A stretch of 64,000 nt of DNA from Myxococcales bacterium (GTDB taxonomy: Bacteria; Myxococcota_A; Polyangia; Haliangiales; Haliangiaceae), in NCBI GenBank assembly GCA_016720595.1, contig JADKKI010000012.1:124001-188000 (forward strand), given 5' to 3'. The notes below the pieces were generated by a model, which saw only the letters and a list, made by a program, of their open reading frames with translations, did not search any database and was not told where the DNA came from. This document shows positions 30,071 through 41,444 of this stretch, one piece after another. The position numbers and the translations under genes are program-made. The stretch's first letter is position 1. Each line of letters opens with the position of its first letter.

Positions 30071-30862
30071 ATGGCGAGCAGCTGGATCGGGCCGATGGTG
30101 GTCGCTGCGCTCGGCGGATGTGGAGCACCACAAACTTCATCACGCCCCGCGCCTCCTCCGCAGATGACGCCGCCGCCGGTGCTGACGACCGAGCTTCCAG
30201 CGCCCGGCGCGCCGCAGGTCGTCACGCCCGATGGCCAGGAGATCTACGAGGGCGGGATGATCGTCGCCTCGGCACCGACGGCCGCGAATGACGAGGCGCG
30301 AGCCGGCTGGCAGCTCCGGGACTCCGCAGGAGCCATGTTCCAGGCGGTGGTCCGCTACATCGCACCTGGCCTGTACGTGTACGAGCTGCCGTACCAGATG
30401 ACCAGCATCGAGCTCGTCGATGCTCGCGGTGACCATCTCGGCAACGTGCGCCTCCATCCTGGAGCTGCGCCGGCGCGCCTCGCTCCTCCCGAGGCGGAGC
30501 GGATCTCGTGGCGACAGACCGTCGATCCGGAGGGCGGGATCGCGACGCTCGACGTCGAGATCTCGCTGCGGCCCGGGGCACCGACGCCAGGCGACGCCTA
30601 CGCGATCACGATCTCACGGCCACACGACTGCGCACCGTACATGTGGTGGCAGGTCGCGCCGGGTGCTCGCACCCTGCACGTGACCCGGTCCCGCGCGCAG
30701 CTGACCTCGGTGTTCGAGCTCGACCCGCGCGAAGGGGTGGTGCTCGCGTGGCTCGACACCTCCGGCCGCCAGTCGCTGCCGGCTCCCGAGGTCCTGCGTG
30801 AACGATCGTGCGGCGCGAAGCAGCCGGTGGCGCTCGCCTCGAACGTCGCGCCCAGCTCGTGA
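30071..30862 (+). CDS. Hypothetical lipoprotein
   Basis: A 263-residue exported protein. Signal MASSWIGPMVVAALGGC puts the lipidated Cys at 17, followed by a Pro-rich linker of about 30 residues. The remainder seems to be two beta-sandwich-like halves (AMFQAVVRYIAPGLYVYELP and GIATLDVEISLRPGA) with two later cysteines (HDCAPYMWWQV and RERSCGAKQ). I do not recognise a family. It stands alone between the terminator and the next secreted-protein gene, which starts 54 bases downstream. Confidence 0.65.
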   Translation: MASSWIGPMVVAALGGCGAPQTSSRPAPPPQMTPPPVLTTELPAPGAPQVVTPDGQEIYEGGMIVASAPTAANDEARAGWQLRDSAGAMFQAVVRYIAPGLYVYELPYQMTSIELVDARGDHLGNVRLHPGAAPARLAPPEAERISWRQTVDPEGGIATLDVEISLRPGAPTPGDAYAITISRPHDCAPYMWWQVAPGARTLHVTRSRAQLTSVFELDPREGVVLAWLDTSGRQSLPAPEVLRERSCGAKQPVALASNVAPSS

Positions 30863-30916
30863 GGCGAGGCGTGGAATCCGATGGCACCGACGCCCCCACT
30901 GGTCTATCTCTAGAGG

Positions 30917-32134
30917 GTGCGGAGGCTCGCGATCGTCGTGCTCGGACTCGCGCTGGTGCCGGCCACGGCGCTCGCGAGGAAGCCCGCGTTCTATCGGCCG
31001 CGCGAGGTCGTCGATAGCGAGGCCCTGGCCACGGCCGCCACCGCGCGGCTGACCGCGGGGATCCGCGCGCGCAGCGTGGCGAAGATCGCCGAGGTGCTCG
31101 GCGCCTCGTTCACGAACAACGGCATGTGGTTCCCGGATCCCGCGTGTGCGAAGCGGTTCGCGAGCGGGGGCGAGATCAAGGGCGCAGAGGTCGGCGTGTT
31201 CGCGCGCTGCCTCGCTCAGCTCACGCTGCAGATGACCACGCGCAAGGCCGCGAGCCGCGATGGTGCGCTGCTCACCGTGGATCCCGGGATCGAGATCGAG
31301 CTCGCGTTCAAGGGCGACACCCTGCGCTGGATCGGCTTCCCGCTGCAGGCCGGCACCGACCGCGCGATCCCGATGCTGACGGCGCAGGCGCTCGAGGCAC
31401 TCCGCACGGCGGGCACGGCCGTGGTCGATCGCCAGGTCGCGGTCGAGCTCGATCTCGAGCTCGCGAAGCAGCGCGCCCAGGTGGCATCGTCGTGGGTCAA
31501 GGTCTGCCTCGATCCCCGCGGCGAGATCGTGCGGCTCACCACGCTGAGCAGCACCTCGACCGCGGCGAGCGACGCGTTCACACGCGCCGTGGCGGACTGG
31601 AAGTTCCAGCCGTTCAAGGTCCGCGGCACGGCACAGCCCGCCTGCGGCGTCGCGCTCCTCACCTATCCCGGCACCAAGGCACCTGCGATCGAGGCCTATC
31701 CGAGCTCGCAGGCTCCCGCCGCGCCGATCACCCGCAGCTACGACTTCGACGACGACGACTTCGACTTCGTCGGCGTCATGGGCCCGCCTCCTCCGCCCCC
31801 GCCCCCTCCTCCGATGCCGCCGCAGACCGTGCCGCCGAGCTTGCTCGAGGCCCAGCGGATCTCGGGGACAAGGACCATCGTTCCGGACGCCAAGACGAAG
31901 TCGGACATCGTGGCCGGCGGCAAGCCGAAGGTCATCGCGTCGATGAAGATGTGCCTCGACGACAAGGGCAACGTCAGCTCGGTCGCGCAGCTCAAGTCGA
32001 GCGGGTTCGCGGCATACGATCGCAAGATCATCACCGAGCTCCGCCAGTGGATCTTCAAGCCCTACAAGATCAACGGCCGCGCCGTGCCGGTGTGCACCGC
32101 GGTGACGTTCATCTACGACGCCTCGAAGCCCTGA
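30917..32134 (+). CDS. Secreted protein with two TonB-C/AgmX-like domains and a polyproline linker
   Basis: A 405-residue protein with a signal peptide (MRRLAIVVLGLALVPATALA). Two similar modules are visible. The first ends SWVKVCLDPRGEIVRLTTLS and DWKFQPFKVRGTAQPACGVA. The second ends MKMCLDDKGNVSSVAQLKSS and QWIFKPYKINGRAVPVCTAV. Both follow the C-terminal TonB/AgmX pattern (strand, D-x-G turn, W-x-F-x-P-x, Cys pair). An acidic DFDDDDFDF patch and ten prolines separate them. There is no TonB membrane anchor, so it is probably a periplasmic binding protein. Convergent with the next gene, 3 bases apart. Confidence 0.75.
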   Translation: MRRLAIVVLGLALVPATALARKPAFYRPREVVDSEALATAATARLTAGIRARSVAKIAEVLGASFTNNGMWFPDPACAKRFASGGEIKGAEVGVFARCLAQLTLQMTTRKAASRDGALLTVDPGIEIELAFKGDTLRWIGFPLQAGTDRAIPMLTAQALEALRTAGTAVVDRQVAVELDLELAKQRAQVASSWVKVCLDPRGEIVRLTTLSSTSTAASDAFTRAVADWKFQPFKVRGTAQPACGVALLTYPGTKAPAIEAYPSSQAPAAPITRSYDFDDDDFDFVGVMGPPPPPPPPPPMPPQTVPPSLLEAQRISGTRTIVPDAKTKSDIVAGGKPKVIASMKMCLDDKGNVSSVAQLKSSGFAAYDRKIITELRQWIFKPYKINGRAVPVCTAVTFIYDASKP

Positions 32135-32137
32135 CCG

Positions 32138-33127
32138 CTACCGCCGAACCCACGCCTTGCCGCGGAACACCGTGGACTGCGCCAGGAACAGCGACACGTT
32201 GACCGCGGCGATCACCAGCCCGTGGCACACGACCCAGTACGGGAACGCAGCCAGGCAGGCGAGCATCCACACGAACACGTAGGTGTCGCGGCGCCCGAAC
32301 GAGCGCAGCCAGGTCGAGATCGCCTTCGGATCGAACTGCTCGTCCACCGTGGTGACGTCGGTCTCGAACCACCAGCGATACGCCATCACGTCCGCGTTGC
32401 CGAGCTTGCGGAACACCGCCAGGTAGATCGTCAGCGACACGAACACGCGCCCGCCTGCCGCCGCGAACCCGAGCCACATCCACACGCCACCGAGCGCATA
32501 GCCGACCGCCGCGAGGAACACGTTGTCGACGATGTCGTCGGACATGTTGTCGAGCGCCTGCCCGAGCTTGCTGAACTGGTAGCGCAGGCGCGCCAGCTCG
32601 CCATCCACCGAATCGAGGATCGAGTTCCCCTCGAGCATCACGCCCGCGATCGCGATCATCGCGTATCCACCGCGGCTCGCGATCAGCGCCGCCGCGAGGC
32701 CCAGGAGGATCGCGGTGATCGTCACGTGGTTCGGCGTGACGGCCAGCGAGCGGCGCGCGAGCCACCGCGTGATCCGCATCGAGAACCGCCAGTTGATCAG
32801 CGCGTCCACCGGCCCCTCGTAGGACTTGTTCATGCCGCGGATCAGCGCCCACTCGGCGCGCTGCCGGGTGGCCGCGTCGTCGGCGAGCTCGATGCCGGCG
32901 ATCACATCCGCGCGCTCGACCCTCGCACCCTCGGGTGCAGGCGTGCCCGGCGCGACGAACTCGACCGGGATCGGCAGCGGCCGCGCGTGCTCGACCGGCG
33001 CCGCGGCGACGATCGCACGCTCGGCACCTTGCCGCGCGACCTCGCGGATCCGCCGCTCCAGGGCGGTCAACCCGCCGACGATCTGCACGTGGCGATCGCC
33101 GGTGGTCTCGAAGAAGACGGTCGCCAC
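32138..33127 (-). CDS. CDP-alcohol phosphatidyltransferase family enzyme
   Basis: A 329-residue membrane enzyme. The family signature D-x2-D-G-x2-A-R-x8-G-x3-D-x3-D is complete in DSVDGELARLRYQFSKLG followed by QALDNMSDD (about residues 170-196). About six membrane helices follow. The N-terminal 130 residues are soluble; the segment ALIRGMNKSYEGPVDALINW resembles the region before the transferase domain in two-domain inositol-phosphate cytidylyl/phosphodiester synthases, but the nucleotidyltransferase motifs are not complete here. It therefore makes a phospholipid or a phosphodiester such as di-myo-inositol-type compounds; the substrate is not clear. GTG 33127 is the start. Confidence 0.8.
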   Translation of the reverse strand: MATVFFETTGDRHVQIVGGLTALERRIREVARQGAERAIVAAAPVEHARPLPIPVEFVAPGTPAPEGARVERADVIAGIELADDAATRQRAEWALIRGMNKSYEGPVDALINWRFSMRITRWLARRSLAVTPNHVTITAILLGLAAALIASRGGYAMIAIAGVMLEGNSILDSVDGELARLRYQFSKLGQALDNMSDDIVDNVFLAAVGYALGGVWMWLGFAAAGGRVFVSLTIYLAVFRKLGNADVMAYRWWFETDVTTVDEQFDPKAISTWLRSFGRRDTYVFVWMLACLAAFPYWVVCHGLVIAAVNVSLFLAQSTVFRGKAWVRR

Positions 33128-33145
33128 GGACCGCGCTCTATACCA

Positions 33146-33958
33146 CTAGAAGCCGGGGCGAACGATCGTGGTCGTCGTGGTCATCGCCGCGCTCTTCACG
33201 GTGTGCGCGCGGAACGTCATGCCGCCATACGACGCGCTGACGACGGTGGTGTCGTTCACGGGGACGTTCGTGACGAAGAACGTGCCGGCGAACTGGCTCG
33301 CGAACTGACCGATGTCGAACGGCGAGCCGACCTCGACGTTGTTCTGCTTGACCGAGATCGCCGCACCATCGATCGGCATCCCCGCGCAATCGAGGATCGC
33401 CACGCCGAAGAAGCCCTTGTTCGCTTCCTGCGTGAGAAGTCCCATCAGGAGGCCGTTGAGCTGCGTGTCGCTGATCAGCAGGACGGGAACGTTGGCCTGA
33501 TCGGCAACCAGCGGCTGCGGCGTGTAGACGAGCGTCGTGCGCTCGCCGCCAGAGCCGCTGCGGGTCGCCTTGATGTACGCGTCGACCGGCGTGTTGCCGG
33601 TGATCGGACCGAGGGTCCAGTTGCCATTGGCAGCCGTCGGGCCGTCGCTGTCGAGCAGCGTATCGTTGGAGACGAGCCGTGCCTCGAGGGTGACGTTGTT
33701 CGCTGGCGACATCGCCATGCCGGCGATCGTGCTCGCGGTTCCACTGACGGTGATCGTCGCGGAGGCGGTGGTCGGCGCCGTGTTGTTCAGGCAGGTGAAG
33801 TCATAGCTCGGCGCATCCGGCGTCGGCGGCGCATCGGGGACCGCGTCGATGGCCGCGTCGAGGTGGATCAGCGGAGCATCGGGCTTCGCTGCACCACCGT
33901 CGCTGCACGCGGCGAAGGACAACAGGGCGACGGACAGAACTGCGCGGAGATTCCCCAT
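33146..33958 (-). CDS. Ig-like/carboxypeptidase-regulatory-type lipoprotein
   Basis: A 270-residue lipoprotein. Signal MGNLRAVLSVALLSFAAC (Cys18), then an Asp/Ala/Pro spacer (KPDAPLIHLDAAIDAVPDAP). The body has strand-rich segments such as TASATITVSGTASTIAGM and GNWTLGPITGNTPVDAYIKA, which look like the CarboxypepD_reg or Ig-like folds used in surface proteins, and a second copy VPVNDTTVVSASYGGMTFRA near the end. No catalytic motif. Ends 18 bases from the CDP-alcohol gene start, same strand, so co-transcription is likely. Confidence 0.7.
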   Translation of the reverse strand: MGNLRAVLSVALLSFAACSDGGAAKPDAPLIHLDAAIDAVPDAPPTPDAPSYDFTCLNNTAPTTASATITVSGTASTIAGMAMSPANNVTLEARLVSNDTLLDSDGPTAANGNWTLGPITGNTPVDAYIKATRSGSGGERTTLVYTPQPLVADQANVPVLLISDTQLNGLLMGLLTQEANKGFFGVAILDCAGMPIDGAAISVKQNNVEVGSPFDIGQFASQFAGTFFVTNVPVNDTTVVSASYGGMTFRAHTVKSAAMTTTTTIVRPGF

Positions 33959-34066
33959 GGACAGGGTCGTACACCGGATTTCGGGGTGCCTGCCACGGGG
34001 ATCTTTGAGACTTCCCTCACTGCGCCTGTTTCGGGTGAGACCCGATAGTTCCGGCCGCCCGGTCCG

Positions 34067-35356
34067 TCAGCGCCGCTGTAACAAGATCACGTGCTCGGCC
34101 TTCGCCCGGCCTTCGAAGGCGCGGCGCTCGCCGGTGCCGAGCATCGGGCGGAGCTGCGAGGCCCAGGCGGCCACGCCGAGCTGGTCATCGAGGGAGCTTC
34201 GGACGTCGTCGAGCGCGTACATCGCGCGGCCCCCGGCCCACGAGTCACCGATCACCATGGCGGCGTAGGCGCCCGGAGCGAGAGCCCGGCCGATCGAGCG
34301 AAGCGAGTTGGTCAGCGCGTCGAGCCAGGCGCGCTCGGCGACCGGGCCCGCGGCGTCGAAGCTGCGGCGCGATCCGATCTCACCCTCGTCGAGGCCGCGG
34401 TGCGGCAGCCCCAGAAAGTCCAGCCGCAGCCGCTGGTGCTCCGCGTAGTCGTAGGTCCCGGCGTACGGCGGCGAGGTCAGGACGGCCCCGGCGGAGCCGT
34501 CCGGGACCACCTCGTGGAGCCGGCGCGCATCGTGCTCGAACACATCGGGCGGGCCACCGCTGCGGCCGAGGTCGGCGAGCCCGGCGTGGAGCAGCTCGAC
34601 GCGCTGGGCGAAGTGCCGGGACGCGGCGCCGCGCGGGACGTTCTTCGGGACCCAGGTGGTGTCGGTGTCCGAGGCGCGCGAGCTGACCTTGTAGAGGATC
34701 GCCGAGAGGCACGCGGTGAGGACGTCCGCGATCTGCACATCGTCCTCTCGGTGCTCGTCGATCGACATCGCGATCATCTCGAGCTCGCGGCGCACGTGCG
34801 GGGCGAACCACGACGCGAGGCGGCGGTTGCGGGCGTTCGGATCGAAGCCCTTCGGCTTGCGCTGGGGTGCCGGCTCGGCGCCCGAGCGACGCGCGGCCTT
34901 GCCTGCGGCCAGCGCCTGGCTCGCGATCTCGTGGCCGAGGTCGCGCATCTCGTTGCGCTTGCGCACCGGGACGGTCCAGGTCTTCGCGCGGGCCACCAGG
35001 ACCGCGAGCGGGTTGAGATCGGTGCCGACGGCGCGCAGCCCCGCCGCGCGGGCCTCGACGAGGGTGGTCCCCGAGCCGCAGAACGGATCGACGAGCACGG
35101 CACCCTCGGGCGAGTGGTCGGCGAGCAGCTCGGCCAGCACGCGCGCCGTGGCCGGGTGGAGGCGCGCCGGATACGAATGGAACCCGTGGGTCAGGGTCTC
35201 GGCGATGTCGTGGTGCTCGGCGGGCGCCTTGAGCGCCGCGACGAGGGCCTCGGCGAGCTCGCGCGGACCATCGGCGAAGATCTTCCCCGGCGCTCGAGGC
35301 ATCGAGAGCGAGCGGCGCTGGCGCGGACGAGCAGGAGGCACGACGGTGCCCCTCAT
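34067..35356 (-). CDS. DNA methyltransferase (SPPY-type), orphan
   Basis: About 429 residues. The S-adenosylmethionine loop is [20 protein letters not shown] near residue 105, and the catalytic motif IV is [18 protein letters not shown] near residue 285. The order (motif I before IV) and the SPPY form fit amino-methyltransferases that make N4-methylcytosine or N6-methyladenine. No restriction endonuclease or specificity gene is adjacent, so it looks like an orphan methylase; an RNA target cannot be excluded. ATG 35356 was chosen, ATG 35302 is possible. The gap of 108 bases before 33958 has no visible gene. Confidence 0.8.
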   Translation of the reverse strand: MRGTVVPPARPRQRRSLSMPRAPGKIFADGPRELAEALVAALKAPAEHHDIAETLTHGFHSYPARLHPATARVLAELLADHSPEGAVLVDPFCGSGTTLVEARAAGLRAVGTDLNPLAVLVARAKTWTVPVRKRNEMRDLGHEIASQALAAGKAARRSGAEPAPQRKPKGFDPNARNRRLASWFAPHVRRELEMIAMSIDEHREDDVQIADVLTACLSAILYKVSSRASDTDTTWVPKNVPRGAASRHFAQRVELLHAGLADLGRSGGPPDVFEHDARRLHEVVPDGSAGAVLTSPPYAGTYDYAEHQRLRLDFLGLPHRGLDEGEIGSRRSFDAAGPVAERAWLDALTNSLRSIGRALAPGAYAAMVIGDSWAGGRAMYALDDVRSSLDDQLGVAAWASQLRPMLGTGERRAFEGRAKAEHVILLQRR

Positions 35357-35429
35357 AGCACGGCGGGGCCCACCGGGTATCCGCCGGGGCCTCGTGTACC
35401 CGAGCGTCGAGCCTGCTAAGACTTGCGCC

Positions 35430-35717
35430 ATGCCCATGCCACTCGAGATCATCGGTCTCGGCAAGCCCGAGGTCCGCTTCGTCTGGGAGGAGGGCGGCGA
35501 GGATGTCTGGGGCACCCGCGAGCTCCGGCTGCGCTGCACGTGCGCGAACTGCCAGTCCGAGGCCACCGGAGAGCGGATCCTCGATCCCGCCACCGTACCC
35601 GCGGACATCACCGTCTCCGACATGCACCTCGTCGGAAACTACGGCGTCGGCATCCACTTCTCCGACGGCCACACCACCGGCATCTACCGGTTCAAGACGC
35701 TGGTGCGGCCCAAATGA
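35430..35717 (+). CDS. DUF971 (GBBH-like N-terminal domain) protein
   Basis: A 95-residue single-domain protein. [20 protein letters not shown] carries the Cys cluster of the family, and the end [20 protein letters not shown] followed by GHTTGIYRF is a near-perfect DUF971 signature. DUF971 occurs as the N-terminal domain of gamma-butyrobetaine hydroxylase and as free-standing small proteins near Fe-S and mrp genes, where it probably binds metal. It overlaps the nitroreductase start in ATGA (35714-35717). Confidence 0.88.
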   Translation: MPMPLEIIGLGKPEVRFVWEEGGEDVWGTRELRLRCTCANCQSEATGERILDPATVPADITVSDMHLVGNYGVGIHFSDGHTTGIYRFKTLVRPK

Positions 35718-36400
35718 CGGCCCCCGTCGATCCGTTCAGCGCTGTCGAGACCGTCTGGGCCGAGCGGCGGAGCAAGCGCGGGTACCGCCCGGACCCTGTC
35801 CCGCACGCCACGCTCGAGCGCCTGTTCGAGGCCGCGCAGCACGCCCCGAGCTGGTGCAACGTGCAGCCGTGGCGGATCGCGATCACCGAGCCGCCGGTGA
35901 CCCAGGAGCTGGCGACCGCGCTTCAGGCCGCCGCGCGCGGGGGCCTGCCGCACCCCGAGATCGGGTTTCCCCTCGACTATCCCACCCCGTACAAGGAGCA
36001 CCGGATCGCCTGCGGCGCTGCGCTCTATCGCGCGATGGGCGTGGCCCGCGAGGACAAGGCGGGCCGCTATGACGCCTGGCTCCGCAACTACGCCCTGTTC
36101 GACGCTCCTCACCTCGCCGTGGTCTCGTGTGACCGGCGTCTCGGTCCATATGCCTATGTCGACGTCGGCGTGTGGCTCGGCTACGTGCTGACGGCTGCAC
36201 CGATGCTCGGGCTCGACACCTGCGCGATGGCCTCGATCGCCGCGTACCCCGAGCCCTTGCGCTCGAGGCTGCCGATCGGCGAGAACGACGTGGTCCTGTT
36301 CGGCCTGGTCATCGGTCACGCCGACGAGGAAGCCCCGGCCAATGCGTGTCGTACGACACGCGAGCCGGCCGCCAAGAACGTGTCTTTCGTCGCCACGTGA
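35714..36400 (+). CDS. Nitroreductase family protein
   Basis: A 228-residue FMN-dependent nitroreductase-like oxidoreductase. The FMN-binding start is [20 protein letters not shown], with [12 protein letters not shown] for the isoalloxazine-binding loop, and [19 protein letters not shown] and [15 protein letters not shown] at the C-terminus for the phosphate site. Substrates in the family include nitro compounds, quinones and chlorinated aromatics; the physiological one is unknown here. The ATGA overlap with the DUF971 gene means the two are translated together. Confidence 0.87.
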   Translation: MTAPVDPFSAVETVWAERRSKRGYRPDPVPHATLERLFEAAQHAPSWCNVQPWRIAITEPPVTQELATALQAAARGGLPHPEIGFPLDYPTPYKEHRIACGAALYRAMGVAREDKAGRYDAWLRNYALFDAPHLAVVSCDRRLGPYAYVDVGVWLGYVLTAAPMLGLDTCAMASIAAYPEPLRSRLPIGENDVVLFGLVIGHADEEAPANACRTTREPAAKNVSFVAT

Positions 36401-36406
36401 TATGAT
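36401..36406 (+). promoter_or_regulatory. -10 element of the PEGA-kinase operon
   Basis: TATGAT lies 22 bases before ATG 36429, with GGGGAG between. Unlike most boxes here, this one would give a leader with a ribosome binding site. No good -35 is evident. Confidence 0.4.
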
Positions 36407-36428
36407 TTTTGCCCTCGGGGAGAGACTA

Positions 36429-37907
36429 ATGAAATCACGCGTAGTGTTCGTGGTTTGGGCTGGGATCTGTGCCGCGATCCTGATGATCGGGCACGCGCCC
36501 GCGCACGCTCAGAACGCCGATGCGCTGAAGAAGGCCCAGTCGGCCTTCGACAGCGCGCAGGTCCTGTACCTGCAAGGCAAGTACGACGAGGCAGCGCAGG
36601 GGTTCCAGGACGCCTATGCCGCCCGGCCGTTCCCGCAGTTCCTCTACAACGTGGGCGCTGCCTTCCACATGAAGGGGAAGCTGGCGTCGGACGGGGCGTC
36701 GTACGGCAAGGCCGTCGAGTACTACAAGAAGTACCTCGCCGAGGATCCGCAGGCCTCGGACAAGGCCAAGGTGGAGAAGGCGATCGGCGTCCTCGAGGCC
36801 GAGATCAAGCGGCTCAAGGACACCCCGCAGGTCGGTCCCGGCTCGGGTAGCGCGGCACCTCCCGTGGCACCGTCGGCGGAGGTCCAGCAGCTCGGTGACG
36901 TCAAGGTCCGCGGCCTCGTCATCATCGAGAGCGATCCGGCGAACTCGACGATCTATATCGACGACAAGCGCAAGGGCTCGTTCGCGACCACGCCGTGGTC
37001 CGGTTCGCTCGAAGGCGAGCACAAGATCATCATCGAGAAGCGCGGCTACAAGATCGTGGAGAAGACGATCTCCGCCGATCCGAGCAAGCTGCTTCTGCTC
37101 ACCGCGGTGATGGCGCAAGAGGATTACCTCGGCTGGGTCGAGATCAGCTCGAACGTCCCGGGCGCGGAGATCTTCATCGACGACAAGGCGATCGGCGCCG
37201 TCGGCAAGACGCCGCTGTCGCAGAACATCAAGCCCGGCAAGCACACGTTCTGGATCAGCACCGAGGGCTACGACGAGTACAAGGAAGAGGTCGACGTGAT
37301 CGCCGGCGAGACCCACGCGATCAAGGCCACGCTCAAGGGCGCGCCCGTGGGCAAGATCAACGTCGTCGGCCCCGGCATCGAGGACTCCACCGTGTACATC
37401 GACGGCCAGGTCGCCTGCGAGCGCGGCCCGTGCCTCAAGGCGCTCCAGCAGGGCGACCACGTCGTGAAGGTCACGCGCGGCGGCTTCAAGTCGTACACCC
37501 GCCGGATCACGATCCAGGCGAAGACGCAGATGCAGGTCACCGTGACCCTCGCCCCCACGCCGAGCCGCAGCGATGCCGTGGTCGCGTACGTGCTCGCCGC
37601 GGGCTTCACCGGCGGCGGCATCTTCCTCGGCCTGCAGGCCAACAAGTATCGCGACCAGCTGAAGGACGGGATCAACGGCAACCCGCCGGTCAACTCGAAT
37701 GACTCGCGGTTCACCAAGGGCAAGATCTTCGCGATCGCGGCCGATGCGACGTTCGTCGTCGCCGGCATCACGGCCCTCACGGCGGTCTATTACACGTTCC
37801 GCGAGAAGGGCCGGCCGTCGGGTGCGCTGATCGATGTCCGCGCGCTCGCACTGCAACCGCAGATCGGTCCCGAGTATGCGGGGCTCTCGATGGAGGCTCA
37901 CTGGTGA
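36429..37907 (+). CDS. Secreted TPR and PEGA-domain membrane protein
   Basis: A 492-residue protein. Signal peptide MKSRVVFVVWAGICAAILM, ending HAQ. A TPR-like part (FDSAQVLYLQGKYDEAAQGF) covers about residues 30-130, then three PEGA-type repeats (GLVIIESDPANSTIYIDDKR, then GWVEISSNVPGAEIFIDDKA, then KINVVGPGIEDSTVYIDGQV). Two membrane helices lie near residues 380-400 and 435-455. PEGA domains are surface repeats that bind cell-wall or envelope partners. It is followed by a TGATG overlap with the next gene and then a kinase, so it may be the sensor part of a kinase operon. Confidence 0.8.
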   Translation: MKSRVVFVVWAGICAAILMIGHAPAHAQNADALKKAQSAFDSAQVLYLQGKYDEAAQGFQDAYAARPFPQFLYNVGAAFHMKGKLASDGASYGKAVEYYKKYLAEDPQASDKAKVEKAIGVLEAEIKRLKDTPQVGPGSGSAAPPVAPSAEVQQLGDVKVRGLVIIESDPANSTIYIDDKRKGSFATTPWSGSLEGEHKIIIEKRGYKIVEKTISADPSKLLLLTAVMAQEDYLGWVEISSNVPGAEIFIDDKAIGAVGKTPLSQNIKPGKHTFWISTEGYDEYKEEVDVIAGETHAIKATLKGAPVGKINVVGPGIEDSTVYIDGQVACERGPCLKALQQGDHVVKVTRGGFKSYTRRITIQAKTQMQVTVTLAPTPSRSDAVVAYVLAAGFTGGGIFLGLQANKYRDQLKDGINGNPPVNSNDSRFTKGKIFAIAADATFVVAGITALTAVYYTFREKGRPSGALIDVRALALQPQIGPEYAGLSMEAHW

Positions 37908-39229
37908 TGCGTAACTTTATGTTCACCGGCATGTTGACCGGCTGTGCACTGGCGCTCGTCGTCGGCGCGGGCTGCAAGTGGACCGAGTTCGATGACCTCG
38001 AGGGCCAGACCTCGGTGACCAGCACCGATCGGCCCAACAGCGACTCCACCGACTACGGCGTGGCGATCCAGCGCGGCCAGAAGGGCGTGGCCGGCACCCA
38101 GAACGGCGGCAAGCTCGTCGTCCTCGGCACCGGTCAGGCGCAGTACACCGAGCTGGTCTACTCCGCGAACGGAGACTCGGATCTCGCTCCCACCGCGCAG
38201 AAGCTCAACTCGCAGTTCGGCATCGGCAACCTCGATCAGCAGCCGATCCTGATCGCCGATCCGGCAGCGGGGAGCGACAACGTCTCCCTGGTCGTCAACT
38301 CGGGCGGTCAGAGCATCGCGGTGTTGACCGGTACCGGCGGGCTGCAGCAGCAGCAGGTGTTCGGTCCCGATCAACCCGACGCAGCCACGTACATGATCCC
38401 GCCGGCGCGCGCGGACCTGGCGAACGCCACCCCGTCGCAGGTGCTCGTCGCCTCGGCGGATGCGGTCTACGGTGCGTTCCTCGCGACCGCGATGCCGCCG
38501 AACCCGCAGCCGAAGTGCCAGCTCGTCGATGCAGCGGCCTCGGCGGTCGCGGTCCGCGGCCTCGGCGCGGCGCGCGTGACGTCCACCAGCTTCGACGATG
38601 TCGTGGTGTGGGGCGCCACCAACACCACCTCCGGTGTCCTCCTGCTCTACCCGGGCAGCGTATTCAATGGCGCGCCGCCCGCGGGGACCTGCGCTGGCAC
38701 CCAGGGCCCGCTCGCAGGCTCGAACACGGTGACCACGACCTTCAGCCCGTCGCGGGGCTCGCAGATCATCATGGTCGATCCCACGCACTTCCTCGCCGTC
38801 GGCCACAAGGAGCTCGGCGTCGCGGACAGCTTCCTCGGCTTCTATTCGATCGATCCCACGTCGAAGACGATCACCGCGGTCGGCACGCCGATCTCGATCG
38901 TGGGTCTCCGCACCGCGACGGTCCTCACCGCCGGCAGCAAGAAGTACGTCGCCGCCGGCTATCCCACCGACATCGTCGACAACGTGAAGGGCGGGCGCGT
39001 CCTGGTGTTCGCCCTCGACATGACCGCGGGCCTCGATGGCACGCCGGCCGCGACGATCTACGACGCGCAGCCCGAGGACGATCAGCAGTTCGGCCGTGCG
39101 GTGGCCGCGATGCCGTTCAATGGTGGGGAGATCCTCGCGGTGGCCGCCGACAACGAGATCTTCACGTACTTCCGGCTGGTCAACTCGGCCGGCACGGCGA
39201 TCTACGACGAGTCGCGAACGGGACGGTGA
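37907..39229 (+). CDS. FG-GAP-like beta-propeller lipoprotein
   Basis: A 440-residue lipoprotein (signal MRNFMFTGMLTGCALALVVG, lipidated Cys in GAGC). The mature part reads like a beta-propeller: repeated strand-turn units such as GGKLVVLGTGQAQYTELVYS, SFDDVVVWGATNTTSGVLLL and FGRAVAAMPFNGGEILAVAA with FG-GAP-like phrasing. It sits in the middle of the PEGA-lipoprotein-kinase operon; the stop TGA is followed at once by the kinase GTG. Start is ATG 37907 in a TGATG overlap, or GTG 37904. Confidence 0.7.
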   Translation: MRNFMFTGMLTGCALALVVGAGCKWTEFDDLEGQTSVTSTDRPNSDSTDYGVAIQRGQKGVAGTQNGGKLVVLGTGQAQYTELVYSANGDSDLAPTAQKLNSQFGIGNLDQQPILIADPAAGSDNVSLVVNSGGQSIAVLTGTGGLQQQQVFGPDQPDAATYMIPPARADLANATPSQVLVASADAVYGAFLATAMPPNPQPKCQLVDAAASAVAVRGLGAARVTSTSFDDVVVWGATNTTSGVLLLYPGSVFNGAPPAGTCAGTQGPLAGSNTVTTTFSPSRGSQIIMVDPTHFLAVGHKELGVADSFLGFYSIDPTSKTITAVGTPISIVGLRTATVLTAGSKKYVAAGYPTDIVDNVKGGRVLVFALDMTAGLDGTPAATIYDAQPEDDQQFGRAVAAMPFNGGEILAVAADNEIFTYFRLVNSAGTAIYDESRTGR

Positions 39230-41384
<2,155 letters not shown>

Positions 41385-41398
41385 CGCACGACGACGAA

Positions 41399-41420
41399 GG
41401 CCCCGTCGGTGGACGGGGCC
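41399..41420. terminator. Perfect stem-loop between convergent genes
   Basis: GGCCCCGTC-GGTG-GACGGGGCC, a 9-bp perfect stem with a GGTG loop, 14 bases after the kinase 3 stop and 24 bases before the end of the convergent lipoprotein gene. No T-tract, so termination would be of the imperfect type. Confidence 0.6.
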
Positions 41421-41444
41421 TGGAGGCGCAGGAGGTCGAGATGT

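Noticed and set aside
33959..34066. Short hairpin CGGGT-GAG-ACCCG in the gap before the methyltransferase end
   Set aside because: Only a 5-bp stem; such pairs are frequent in G+C-rich DNA.
34091..35419. A 442-codon plus-strand open frame
   Set aside because: Antisense to the methyltransferase, which has clear motifs I and IV.
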